A stretch of 64,000 nucleotides of DNA, from contig NC_070607.1 in the NCBI RefSeq assembly GCF_027172205.1, positions 5,714,001 through 5,778,000 on the forward strand, read 5' to 3'. The position numbers and the translations under genes are program-made. The notes beneath the pieces are model-generated. The model was not told where the DNA came from, searched no databases, and saw only the letters and a program-made list of their open reading frames with translations. Positions 1 through 10,070 of the stretch are shown piece after piece (within the stretch, counting starts at the first letter, position 1; the number at the start of each line of letters is the position of its first letter). The stretch comes from Podarcis raffonei (lineage: Eukaryota; Chordata; Lepidosauria; Squamata; Lacertidae).

Positions 1-1305
1 GGAAACAGCTGGCAGGTGGTGCACTTTCAGGAGGGGATAAGCCTCCTCTCTGCTTGCCTGGCTAGATGCCACACCACATCTTCCAAGGGGTGGGGAAACA
101 ATAGACCAGGGACCTAGGTTTCTTTTTGGTCTGGTGTGGATCTGGAAGCTGGAAAGAGAAACAGGGGCTGGACTTGGTCTCTGTGCCAAATTCAAAGCTA
201 TGAACCCTGGAGTCTCTTGCTGCTCAACAACAGGAGAGCCTGCGACAATAGCATGGGTTTTCTGTCTCTCTCGCTCTTTTCTCGGCCCCATCCATGCTCT
301 TTCTTCTTATCTTTCTCTCTCAAAAAGAAGGTTGTGTTAGGCAAGCGGTAGAGGTTGCCCTCTGGGTGCTGCTGGACTGTGTCTTGCTCCAGCCAACATA
401 GCAGATGGTGAGAGGTTATATAAGCCGTAGTTCAACAACATGTATAGGACACCAAGCTAGCTTCTGCTGCTGTCGGCAATAAGATCTCCAAAGAAGCTAG
501 GGCCAACTTGCTGCCCTTGCTTGGCCCAGCGTGGTATTCCATTCAGGGCTTCAATCCAGCATGAAATCACCACTCTGTCGCCTTCTTTTCCAAGCACACA
601 ACTATGATTTGTTTTGCTTTGTGGCTTTCATTCCTACTTGGAATCCTCCACAAAATGGTTGGACAATGCGGTCAACTGATTCCAAGGCTTCTCTCTTTGC
701 TGTTTCAGAGAGAGGGATCAATGCCCCCACAGGGAAGTCCCTGGCCTTCCCTTGTCTGAACAGCCCAGGGCCAGCTTCCAAGAACATTAAATTTCAGCCG
801 CCTTTTCCACTCGGAGCTTGGTTCGTTTTGTATCGGGCCCCCGTCCCCCACCCTCCTTTTTCTTCTCCGGGTCTTTAAAGCAGGAGGCACTCCAGCCAAA
901 ATATTCGTCATGTTTCCAAACTTCCCCGCTGCTTGATTTATATACTGAGAGGACTGAGGGAAAGATTCCAGAGCCATGTGCTGAGTGTGAACGAACTTAC
1001 CTGCAGATGTGCAGCCAGCCAGGTCTGCTGGTGTGCTATGGCCAGTTCTGCCCAAGTCCAGTCATCCATGCTGGACTCTCGGCCGAATGCTCTTGGTTAG
1101 AATGGATGCGTCACGATTTCATGCTTGTGGAGCAGAAAACAAGAAAACCCGAGGTCCTCAGCGTGCCGGACTCTGCACTAGGCACCAAGTTACTTCTTTT
1201 GACAGGGCTCCTCACTTCCCCAAGCAGTAAAATATTTGGGGGCATTGCCCCTTAGGTTTGGCTTCCTTTGGAAGAAAAACATACCATGTCTTTATGTAGA
1301 AACTA
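1..1305. other. Intergenic stretch, nothing recognised
   Basis: I see no exon with convincing splice sites, no recognisable protein similarity and no repeat of the families found elsewhere in the window. Open frames of 60-145 codons occur on both strands and overlap each other, as expected by chance. Confidence 0.5.
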
Positions 1306-1536
1306 CAGTGGTACCTCGGGTTAAGAACTTAATTCGTTCTGGAGGTCTGTTCTTAACCTGAAACTGTTCTTAACTTGAAGCACCACTTTAGCTAATGGGG
1401 CCTCCCGCTGCCACCGCACGATTTCTGTTCTCATCCTGAAGCAAAGTTCTTAACCCGAGGTACTATTTCTGGGTTAGCGGAGTCTGTAACCTGAAGCGTA
1501 TGTAACCTGAAGCGTATGTAACCCGAGGTACCACTG
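1306..1536. mobile_element. TA-target MITE, CAGTGGTACC family (copy A)
   Basis: The element begins CAGTGGTACCTCGGGTTA and ends with the inverted form GGTACCACTG. It is flanked by TA on both sides, as in Tc1/mariner/pogo elements. The interior repeats short units such as 'ttaacctgaagc' and 'gcgtatgtaacctg'. It has no coding capacity. The termini resemble Tigger (pogo) ends, but that assignment is from memory. Six more copies lie in this window. Confidence 0.85.
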
Positions 1537-1845
1537 TAGCTTGTTGATGCATCTTTCTTTGCATTGTTGTCTCATCATTGTATTAGAGAGAACCAACCCC
1601 CCCCCCGGCCCTGAGTAAGAAAATGTAAGATTAAAATGCTTTATGAAACTTGATCATTCTTTTTTTTTTGATTAATGGATGGGGGGGGGGGCTTGGATGT
1701 AGAAAGCTCCTTACTTTGAAGCAGAACTGAGCAGGAGTAAGTGTGAAGGAAGACTAGAAGTTTTGCCTTCATATCTTCTTCTGTCCCCTGCAGAAAGACA
1801 TGGTTTCATGTCCTGATTTTCCCAGTTTCATATATGGCATATTTA

Positions 1846-1870
1846 AAAAGAAAGAAAGAAAGAAAGAAAG
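1846..1870. repeat. (GAAA)n microsatellite
   Basis: A short uninterrupted AAAG tetranucleotide tract of about six units. The preceding 300 bases (1537-1845) hold only homopolymer runs, including a G run near 1681-1691, and no gene. Confidence 0.9.
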
Positions 1871-1926
1871 ATACAGCAGCTTTTGTATTTTTATCTGTCC
1901 TTGTACACAGATCACAGTGCTTAAAG

Positions 1927-2108
1927 CATGGGTAGGCGAACTAAGGCTATATTTTGGAGGGAGAAAATGAATGAATTCCTATGCCCCACAAATAACCCAG
2001 AGATGCATTTTAAATAAAAGGACACATTCTACTCATGTAAAAACACAGTGATTCCTGAATCGTCCACAGGCCGGATTTAGCCCCCGGGCCTTAGTTTGCC
2101 TACCCATG
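1927..2108. mobile_element. hAT-like MITE (short copy of the 34.3 kb element)
   Basis: Inverted ends read CATGGGTAGGCGAACTAAGGC and, on the other side, GCCTTAGTTTGCCTACCCATG. The interior block with 'cacaaataacccagagatgc' is the reverse complement of sequence inside the element at 34,308-34,877. The 8-bp flanks match only partly, so target duplication is not clear for this copy. Confidence 0.75.
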
Positions 2109-2338
2109 GGTTAGAACATTTCTTTTCTGACTCCTGCAACATGATTTTTTTTTAATTCTTTTTTCTGTTTTCTTGTTGTATAAAGAAACAGATAAAAAGT
2201 AATACCATTGTGTATCCTTCCCGCTGGATAATGTATAATATAAGAAGTTGTATGAATCAGACTTCAACTGCAGCATGAACACAGATTCCCGATACAGGCT
2301 ACATACACATTAACTGCTCAAAACACAGTAAGGTAATT

Positions 2339-2373
2339 CACACACACACACACACATACACACACACACACAC
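2339..2373. repeat. (CA)n microsatellite
   Basis: CA dinucleotide tract interrupted once by a T. Minus-strand open frames through it (runs of Cys-Val) are artefacts of the repeat. Confidence 0.95.
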
Positions 2374-2849
2374 TGCATTGCAGGACACATTTTTACTTGC
2401 TGTGTACACCATTGTCCGATTACCTGATTTGTTTCCCTCTGCCTGCAACCCTCCAAACTCCTGTTAAATGAAGCTACTAGCTGTGCATGTGCAATGGATG
2501 TCCAAAATGTACACACCTCCACTTAAGAGCAAAGTGAATGTGGCTTCCATTTTCAAATTGGATGGGAGCTGGTTTGTGGGAAACCACATCTAACCGGACT
2601 GTTTTCCCCAAGAAGCTACAGGATGCAGATGGTTTGTGGCTAACATTGTGTGTTTGGGAGCGCACTGGAGCAATGTTTGTGGAGTCAATGGTAATGTTTA
2701 TACAGCCTCAACGTGACTTAGCGATGACTAACCAGGACTGTGATTTGGGCGTTGCGATGAACAGCTTGGTGAAAATGTTGACCCAGTTATATGGCAGTTG
2801 TGAAAACTGCTAATTCCGCATTGTGGATTGATAACAAAACTGCTTCTGT
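2374..2849. other. No gene seen; possible degraded repeat
   Basis: The stretch carries repeated 'ggtttgtgg' words and a possible decayed inverted-repeat element, but no termini can be fixed and no coding sequence is supported. Confidence 0.3.
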
Positions 2850-3350
2850 CACAATGCCTTTGTACAAATCTATAGCACAACTGTACTTGGAGTACTATGA
2901 ACAATTCCGGTTGCTACACCTCAAAAAGGATATATTTGAGCTGGGGAAGTTTCCGAAAACGGCAATTGAAATGACCAAGGGGCTGGAGCCACTCCTTATG
3001 AGGAAAGATGAGTAAGCAATGGCATGACAAGAGATGGATGAAATGATTCATGCTGTAGAGAATGTGGTAGGCAGAGGTTTTTCATGCCTCATAATATGAG
3101 AATCCAGGGCCATTCCATGAAAGAATAACTTTGCACGTTACATAAACTCTGGCATTTGCTCCCACAAAAGAGGGTTAGACAAATTCATGGAGGATAAAGC
3201 CAACGGTGTTGGTTCCTGGGGATCACAAGTGAGGAGAGTGCAGGGGCTTGTGGGCTTCCCGTATGCATCAGCTTGGCCACTGTGAGAACAGGGCGTTGGG
3301 CGAGGTGGGCCTTTGGCCAGGTCCAGCAGGGTTTTCGTGTATTCTTCCTC
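2850..3350 (+). mobile_element. CR1-type LINE fragment, 3' part
   Basis: Translation around 2875-3010 gives a decayed match to the C-terminal region of CR1-like reverse transcriptases (LEYYEQF, HLKKDI, MTKGLE), the same motif group as the better-preserved CR1 at 63.6 kb. It is followed by typical CR1 3' sequence ('ttggccactgtgagaacagg', 'ggtccagcagggtttt'). It is a dead fragment with stops and no full domain. Family is by motif recognition, not alignment. Confidence 0.65.
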
Positions 3351-4210
3351 GACCCGTTCTGTATCTTCCTCACTGCTTGGAGACAGAATGGCAATTTGGT
3401 TGTTCACTGCTTTCGTTGATTCTTGAGGGTTAGCGTCAGCATTTGTCACTAATGGAAAACGCCGTCTTACAAATAAGCATTGCCACGTACCACCATGTTC
3501 AAAAATCATGGGCAAAATTCTTAGCAACTCAGATCACATTATGCTCAAACATCACATGTTCAAAAGCCTTTTGCTGGCTCTTCCCTTTGCCTCCTCTCTT
3601 ACTTTTCATCTTTGCTCCCCGGGGGCTACTTTCCCCTTTTATTCCAGCAATGACTTATGTAAGTAACCGAAAAGGAAATTAGGAACAGGCCAAAGCTGGC
3701 TCCGTTTTGTTACTGAGAGTGTGTGATCTCAGCTGAAATATTTTTGTTACTACCAAATGCTGACGTTCCCCCTCCAGAATGGCACTTTAACCGCTCTAAG
3801 TTCAGGGGCTGTGTCATAAACCTATTCCTCCAGCACAAAATATTAATCAAAAAACAACATTGTGTAATGAGGCCTGAAAACGGTAATCAGTGAATCAGCT
3901 AAAGCTTCAGTTGATTGATATACAGGAGGGATATTGCATGTTTTTTCATTCTATTTTAGTTCTAGTCTATTACTGAAATAAGGAAAAATAATAGCATGCA
4001 TATTAGAGTGCTGTAGAGTGTTCAATATTTCATATATATTACCTTATTGGAATTCTTACAGCCTTTACTATTATCATCCCCATATCACAGATCGAGAGCT
4101 CTTTGTTTCAGATAATTCCCAATTTGTAGCTTTTCTTAGCCCAGGGATGGGGAAACCTATGGCTCAGTCCTTTTCCTTATAGTGTGTTAAAGGCCTTCCT
4201 GAATCCCAAA
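3351..4210. other. No gene or clear repeat seen
   Basis: AT-rich sequence without splice-flanked coding blocks or terminal repeats that I can recognise. Confidence 0.4.
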
Positions 4211-4214
4211 ATGG

Positions 4215-5180
4215 TTTTTGACATTCTAGGGGGACAGCAGACATGACTTTCACTGCTCGACAGCTTCAAGAAAAAAGCAGAGAGCGACCCCAACCCCTGT
4301 ATATGGCATTTATTGGCCTGACTAAGGCCTTCGGCACTGTAAATCGCAATGCTCTGTAGACAGTCCTTCTGAAAATCAGCTGCCCAGATAAATTTGTGAA
4401 CATCCTTTGGCTCCTCCGTGATAATATGACAGCAACAATTGCAGATAACAATGGCTCTCAAAGTGAACCATTCACAGTGGGATCAGGTGTTAAACAGGCA
4501 TGTGTTATCGCCCCAACCCCATTTATTATTTTCATTGCCATGATCCTGCACATTGTCGAAGGGAAACTCCGCACCGGGGTAGAAATCATATATCAAACAG
4601 ATGGAAAGGTCTTTAACTTGAGTAGGCTGAAAGCAAAAAGTAAGGTTGCCATAACTTCCGCTACAGAGCTTCAATATGCTGATGACAATGTTGTGTGTGC
4701 CCACTCACAGGATGACCTCCAAACCATCCTAAATAGTTTCACAGCAGCTTTTGAAAAGCTTGGCCTATCACTCAACATCCAAAATACCAAAGTACTGCAC
4801 CAACAAGCACAAAACAAGCCCTCTGCAGCACCACAAATCCAACTCAATGGTGTAACATTGGGAAATGTCAATCACTTCTCCTACCTGGGCAGCTATCTTT
4901 CCACAAGAGCCGACACTGATGCTGAAATCCAGCATCACCTGAGCTCTGCGAGTGCAGAAACGTGCTAAGAAGAAGGCACATTTGGCAAACCCTCATCAAG
5001 ATCAACTCCTGCCTGGAAACCAATGTCCCCACTGTGGAAGGACGTGTGGATCTAGAATTGGACTCCACAGTTACTTACAGACTAACTGTTAAGACCGTGT
5101 TCATGGAAGACAATCTTACTTGGCTACGAGTGATTGCCAAAGAGGGAGATCATATTCACTATCTCCTGCAAGATCACTAG
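4215..5180 (+). mobile_element. LINE fragment: reverse transcriptase palm plus C-terminal zinc finger
   Basis: Translation shows a non-LTR reverse transcriptase from the LTKAF..VNR block (normally FDTVNR, here FGTVNR) through SEPFTVGSGVKQ and the catalytic LQYADD box near 4672, ending with SYLGSYLSTRADTDAEIQHHL. About 60 bases later a different frame encodes a zinc-finger-like CPHCGRTCGSRIGLHS block near 5017-5070. Such fingers normally close the ORF several hundred residues downstream, so the copy has lost its middle and is also frame-shifted. The clade is uncertain: it is not RTE-BovB or L1 by sequence feel. Confidence 0.75.
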
Positions 5181-5710
5181 AGTTGGCAGGTGAGGGTTTT
5201 TTTTCTTAATTGTGCAATTTCAGATTGTTTAAGAGTAAAAGAGAGTGACTTGATACCGTGAATTGTTGATTGTTAGCCAAAATGATTCCAAGGGAGGGTG
5301 GTGGGTTTAAACAAATACTGTCCTGGAACTTTCATATATTTTGCTTTTGTCTATAGTGACACTTAACCCTTCAAAATCTCTGGCAGGTAATATTTCCTTG
5401 TCCTTTCCCCACACAACCTAGGTTAATGTTTGCTCCTGTTTTACAATCAATGAAGGCTGAAATAGCGATAACTCTTAGCATCTATTTGGTGACTGAGTGT
5501 GTTCAGAGCCCTTCCCAAAAATTATCTTAATAATCCTAACTTCTCCCCATAAATGTAGGTCAGTATTATCATCTCCAAATTGCAGTAAGGGCCCTGAGGT
5601 GAGGGGCTAAGGTTGACTGAATAATGGCTTGCCTAAGACCACTTAGAAAAATTAGCTGAGATTTTATATAGCTAGCATATAAAACCATTATTTTTTAAAA
5701 AAATATAACT
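5181..5710. other. No gene seen
   Basis: AT-rich, no coding block, no defined repeat termini. Confidence 0.4.
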
Positions 5711-5712
5711 CA

Positions 5713-6110
5713 TGGTTCATTCAATGCCCTGGTTTGCGTGCAACACTAAGCCAAACTACGGGTTAGCATAAATGTGCAGGCTCCTGGAGACAGGATCGTG
5801 GCCGCTTTGCTCTCCTCTAGTCCTGCTGCTGTGAATTAGGCTATGGTTTGGCTCTCCATGTCATCCGAACATCCTCCAGACAAACCACAAGTAAGCCATA
5901 GAACAGGCCGTGCTTATAGGTTGTGGTATTTCCGGAGTGAGACAAACCATGAGCCCAGGTTCAGATGACTCGTTAAGTCACACCATGATTTAGCAAGCAG
6001 CAGCAGGAAACAGAAGAGAAACAAAAATGTCGGCCATGTCCTCTCTAGGAGCCTGTGCATGCATGCCAAACCATGTTCTGGCCTGGTATTGCATGCAAGC
6101 CATATTGTAC
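5713..6110. mobile_element. Possible degraded inverted-repeat element
   Basis: The two ends carry loosely inverted words: 'ggctcctggag' near 5788 against 'ctctaggagcc' near 6044, and several 'aaaccat/atggtttg' words. The arrangement looks like an old MITE, but ends and target duplication cannot be fixed. Positions 6111-6714 after it show only a short LINE-tail-like AT block and no gene. Confidence 0.3.
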
Positions 6111-6722
6111 TCTAGGAAATTTGGTGGTGCCAATTAGCATGGTTCATTTAGGCACCTTCTTAAGGGCTTTTTCTTATCCATGAAGTCCTTTTCAGGGTCG
6201 CATTGTTGGATATTGTTCCTGTTGGTTTTACGAATAGATTTGATGTCTTTTTCCTATTCTACCTTTGTGTTTTGTATTTCATGTTTATTTATTTTTTTGT
6301 ACACTGCCACAACATTTTCAGATGGTGGGTTGTTTACAAACAAACAAACAAGCCCCTTCCTTCTTAAGAGGGCCATATAACTCAGAATCATTTGTGCATC
6401 TCATAATTAACTTGCTCTTATGGCACGACTCGGTCTTAACTGAAAAAGTTCATCTCTAAAAAGTGCTTGAACATGTCTTTGTTTAGCAGCCAATTTTTCT
6501 GAGTAACTGAAACCCAGAGTCTTTTCAGGAATGTAACCCTAAGTGTATAGCAAAGTGATATCTTGGTCCACGTGATGGGTGACTCCAACCTCCGACCTTA
6601 ATCTTCCAAAGCAAGCATTAAAGGGCTCTTGAGATTTGTCACCAACACTCATTTTTCTAGGCTTGTACATACATCTCAAGGGGCAAATTAATATCTAAAC
6701 CTGGAATGACTATATTCTATTA

Positions 6723-8128
6723 CGTGGGTTGGCAAACTAAGGGCCGTGGGCCAGGTCAGGCCCAATTGCCTTCTAGATCCGGCCCGCGGACAGTCCAGGA
6801 ATCGCCATGTGGATTGCCAGCACGTGCGTTCTTTCCCTCTGCCTCCCTCTCCCTCACACAGCAGCGCTTTTCTCCTCAGGGACAGAGCAATCTTGTCCCA
6901 TGCCAGGGGCCATCGACAGCGAGAGTCGGCTTGCCCGCCTGCCCGCCTCAGCAGGGCTGTGCTGTAAAGGGGGCGTATGACGTTTTCCTCCTGATCCTCT
7001 TCACTCCGCCCTTCCTTCCTTCTCTGTGCCCCTTTTCCGCGCCGCTTCCTCATGCGCTGTGATGGCTTGGGAATCTGATTCAGAGGCTGAACCTGAAGAA
7101 TCCCAGCCTGCACAAGAGTCCCCACCTCCAGGGCCGGCTGAACTGGGGCTGGGGCTTGAACCTGAAGGGCCCTCACCTGTGCCGGATCCTCAGGAGCAGA
7201 CACCAGCTGAATCCGCTCTGGCTCTGGAGGTGATGGAGGACCCATTGCCTGCAGGTGCTCCACTCTCAGCCCCATCAGGGGAGGCTGAGGTTGCCTCTGG
7301 GTCCAGTAACCCTTCAGCCTCTCCTGAGCTGCAGAGGCTCAGGGCAGAGAGGTGGAGGGAACTAAGTTCCCGTAGGAGGAGTGCTTGCCTCCAGGCCAGG
7401 AGAGGCGAGTCACCTGTGGACCGGGGCCACCCTATGCCTCAGAGGAGATAAAGGTCAGCCTGCCCAGTCCCAGGTTGCAGGAGCAACATTGTTGGTAACC
7501 TGTTCCTGCCAGCACCCTGTCCTGCTCTTCCAGAGTTCCTGACGACGCCTGGCTCCTTGCCTTGGACCCCGCTTCGCCCTTGATGGACAGCCTCCAGATC
7601 CTCAACCTAGGACCGGACTCAGACCACGCCGCACGGTAACTCCCTCCCGGGACCAGCACATGCGCTTTCTTCGCCGCTGCCGGCCTGCCTGCCTGCCTCC
7701 TTCATTCCTCCCATGACGTTCTGGTAGGTTGTTGAGGTGGCTGAAGCTTCCACTTGCGTGTTGGCGGGCAACTCTCTCTTCTTCCCTGTGGTGCCTCTCA
7801 GGAAGCAGTAGCAGCAGCAGGTGGTGCGTAGAAGCTCCAGCGAGACCCCGGTTCCCCTACCTCCGTCCACGGCTCCTCCGCCGGGGCTGCTGCTTCTGTC
7901 TTCGCCGGCCGACACGGCCTCCTACCCCTCCACGGTGCCTGGCTGGCTGGAAAAGCCCAGCTATTGGGACACCAACTCTGACAGGTGAAGTGAAGCATCT
8001 TCAGGCCTCTTTGCGAGCAGGTGAAAATTGTTCATTCCCGCCCCCCCCCAAAAAAATATAGTCCGGCCCCCCACAAGGTCTGAGAGACAGTGGACTGGTC
8101 CCTTGCTGAAACAGTTTGCTGACCCCTG
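6723..8128. mobile_element. hAT-type DNA transposon, non-autonomous, with nested LTR
   Basis: A perfect 8-bp target duplication TTCTATTA flanks it (6715-6722 and 8129-8136). Inverted ends are CGTGGGTTGGCAAAC and GTTTGCTGACCCCTG. The end blocks ('gatccggcccgcgga', 'atagtccggccccccacaag') match the element at 34.3 kb. The interior is GC-rich, about 800 bp once the nested LTR is removed, and is not shared with the other two copies in the window. No transposase is visible. Open frames here reflect GC-rich composition. Confidence 0.85.
7058..7660 (+). mobile_element. Solo LTR (Ty3/gypsy or ERV-like fossil) inside the hAT element
   Basis: The 603-bp unit begins TGTGATGGC, ends CCAGCACA and is flanked by the 5-bp target duplication TGCGC (7053-7057 and 7661-7665). 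No internal region is present, so it is a solo LTR left by recombination. It must be younger than the hAT copy that it interrupts. The open frame at 7026-7451 lies mostly in this LTR and is not treated as a gene. Confidence 0.8.
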
Positions 8129-8136
8129 TTCTATTA

Positions 8137-8989
8137 CCCACTTTCAACTCACATAGAACTATGTCACTATTTTGCGGATGGGATTCGCTCACAATACGAC
8201 AAACATAGGTTGTGTAATTCAAGTGGGTTTAGTACTTTTGTGGGGGTTTCTTTCTAATAATTTTTGTGATAAGGGAAGTGGCAGGAAAATGCACTGGAAA
8301 TTGTGAAAGAACAATTGCATGACACAAAGTTGTATAACCTCCCCACAAACAAAACAGAATGAATGTTCGGTGAACAGCTGATGACTTCTAACTCTCCTGC
8401 AATGTCTGTGCAAACATTCTTGTGAACGCTCACTAAATCAGTTGTCTGGAAGCGATTTGACTCCAGCTCAAAAGTGAGAAATGGTATTTCATAACTGATT
8501 TCTATTGTGAATTATACTTAAAACTGAGTGGCTTCAATTGAGGAGAAGGCAGCCTTTGAATCTAGTCACGTTCTGCTGTGAGTTATAGCAGAAGCCTGCG
8601 GTATAGCTTCGTGTGGATTCTAGGTCACTTGTCTCCGGCAGTGAACACTTCTTGTGTCTGTTCTTTCTAATTGTTTTAAATTTATACCATGGCGTGCTTG
8701 GACTCCCAGTGGTCCACTGCTGCTGCCGCTACCGCGGCAGCTGCTACCCTTGAGAGCAACTAGGCTATCTCCTCAATCTGACTGCCCTGTACATTTTTTC
8801 CTACAGACGCTTCTGAGACTGAAATTTCAGCTCTGATTCTTCACTGAGTGAAGAGGTGGCTTTTTCTGGCATTAAAGCCAAGGCTGCATATTCTTTGTTT
8901 GAAAAAGAAAATGGTGATAAGTCATGCTCTGCTTCTGGCGCGTTCACAGGTATACTGTTTCCATACACAAAGGTTCTGTTATAATGGAT
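8137..8989. other. No gene seen
   Basis: Unique-looking sequence without supported exons or repeat structure. Confidence 0.4.
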
Positions 8990-9104
8990 GTTATTCAGCT
9001 ACGTCTTACTCAGAGTAGACCCATTGAAATGATTGAGCATGGCTGAGTTGGGTCCATTCATTTCAGTGGGTCTGCTCCAAGCAAAACTGAGTTGAATACC
9101 ACCC
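8990..9104. repeat. Palindromic MITE, TACTCAGAGTA family (copy 1)
   Basis: The roughly 115-bp unit is an imperfect palindrome. Its left arm (TTATTCAGCTACGTCTTACT onward) pairs with the reverse complement of the right arm (GCAAAACTGAGTTGAATACC). A second copy lies at 62,938-63,050. No coding content; superfamily unknown. Confidence 0.65.
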
Positions 9105-9414
9105 AACGGATGGCAGTTGTTGATCAAACTATTCCGCATTCGTTTGCTCTAACCCTATGGTGGTAATAAATTTCATAAGTTAATTATGCAACTTCCTCCC
9201 TTTTGATTGTCACTGCTAGTTAACTTAACAGAGTGACCGCCAGTATATGGGAGAGAGAATAATTTTCCACTACGCAATCTCACTCTCTCATTCATAAGAA
9301 TGAGCACCACAGTCTGAGGGTGAAATTGCATCTCACATTAAATACATTTAAAATTGCAAATGTGTGTTTTATTTCTTTAGTTGGGGAGCCATTCAGTTAT
9401 GGGTCATTCTAAGC

Positions 9415-9540
9415 CAGTGTTTCTCACACTTAGGCCCCCCAGCTGTTGTTGTGTTACCAACTTCCTAGGAGGATCAGCGGTCCGGGATGATGGGTGTTGT
9501 CGTTCAACAACAGCTGGGGACCCAAGTTTGAGAATCACTG
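9415..9540. mobile_element. hAT-like MITE, CAGTGTTTCTCA ends
   Basis: Terminal inverted repeats of about 20 bp: CAGTGTTTCTCACACTTAGG at the left and the complement of CAGTGATTCTCAAACTTGGG at the right. The ends are of the hAT CAGNG type. The flanking octamer match is imperfect. Confidence 0.75.
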
Positions 9541-10052
9541 AAGTCTAAGCCATGTTATGACGGCTCAGGACAGCAGCTGCGCTGGGGGGTTGTGTTGGTG
9601 ATCCATGGGTGTTCACTACCAATCCTGCCTTTACTGTGTTCGCATTCTCAATAAGGGATGGAGGTTTTCATGTGCGCAAAGGTTGTCTTTAACATTTGCA
9701 GGACTGTCCTGTTGTTTTCACTTAAATAAATCACTAAATGAAAAGGGTGGGGAAAGGGGAAAAGATACCTCATTGTCAGTGGTCGACCTACATTTTGGGG
9801 GCCTTGAAGCTTGAACTGTTGTGGGGGAGGGGCCTTCACAACCAGCAACGAGATCTGGGTTACAACAATGAGGTTGTTCCACAACAGATCACTTTTAAAA
9901 AATTAACTACTACACCTCTGATTTTGATTGGATTATATAATATTGCATGAAGCGCATTTTACAAAATACTCGTTTTCTGGTTTTTCTAGCAGCATATTCA
10001 TGTGCAGTTGCATCATACGAGAGCTTCCTTGATGTGCCATTTTTCTCGAGAC

Positions 10053-10070
10053 AAGATGCATAAAGATTTT
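10053..10070. repeat. Left target-site duplication of the L1
   Basis: AAGATGCATAAAGATTTT recurs with one change at 12807-12824, on the far side of the L1, as expected from target-primed insertion. Confidence 0.8.

Noticed and set aside
7026-7451. 141-codon acidic/Pro-rich frame
   Set aside because: It lies almost wholly in a solo LTR with target duplications, so it is treated as fossil sequence, not a gene.
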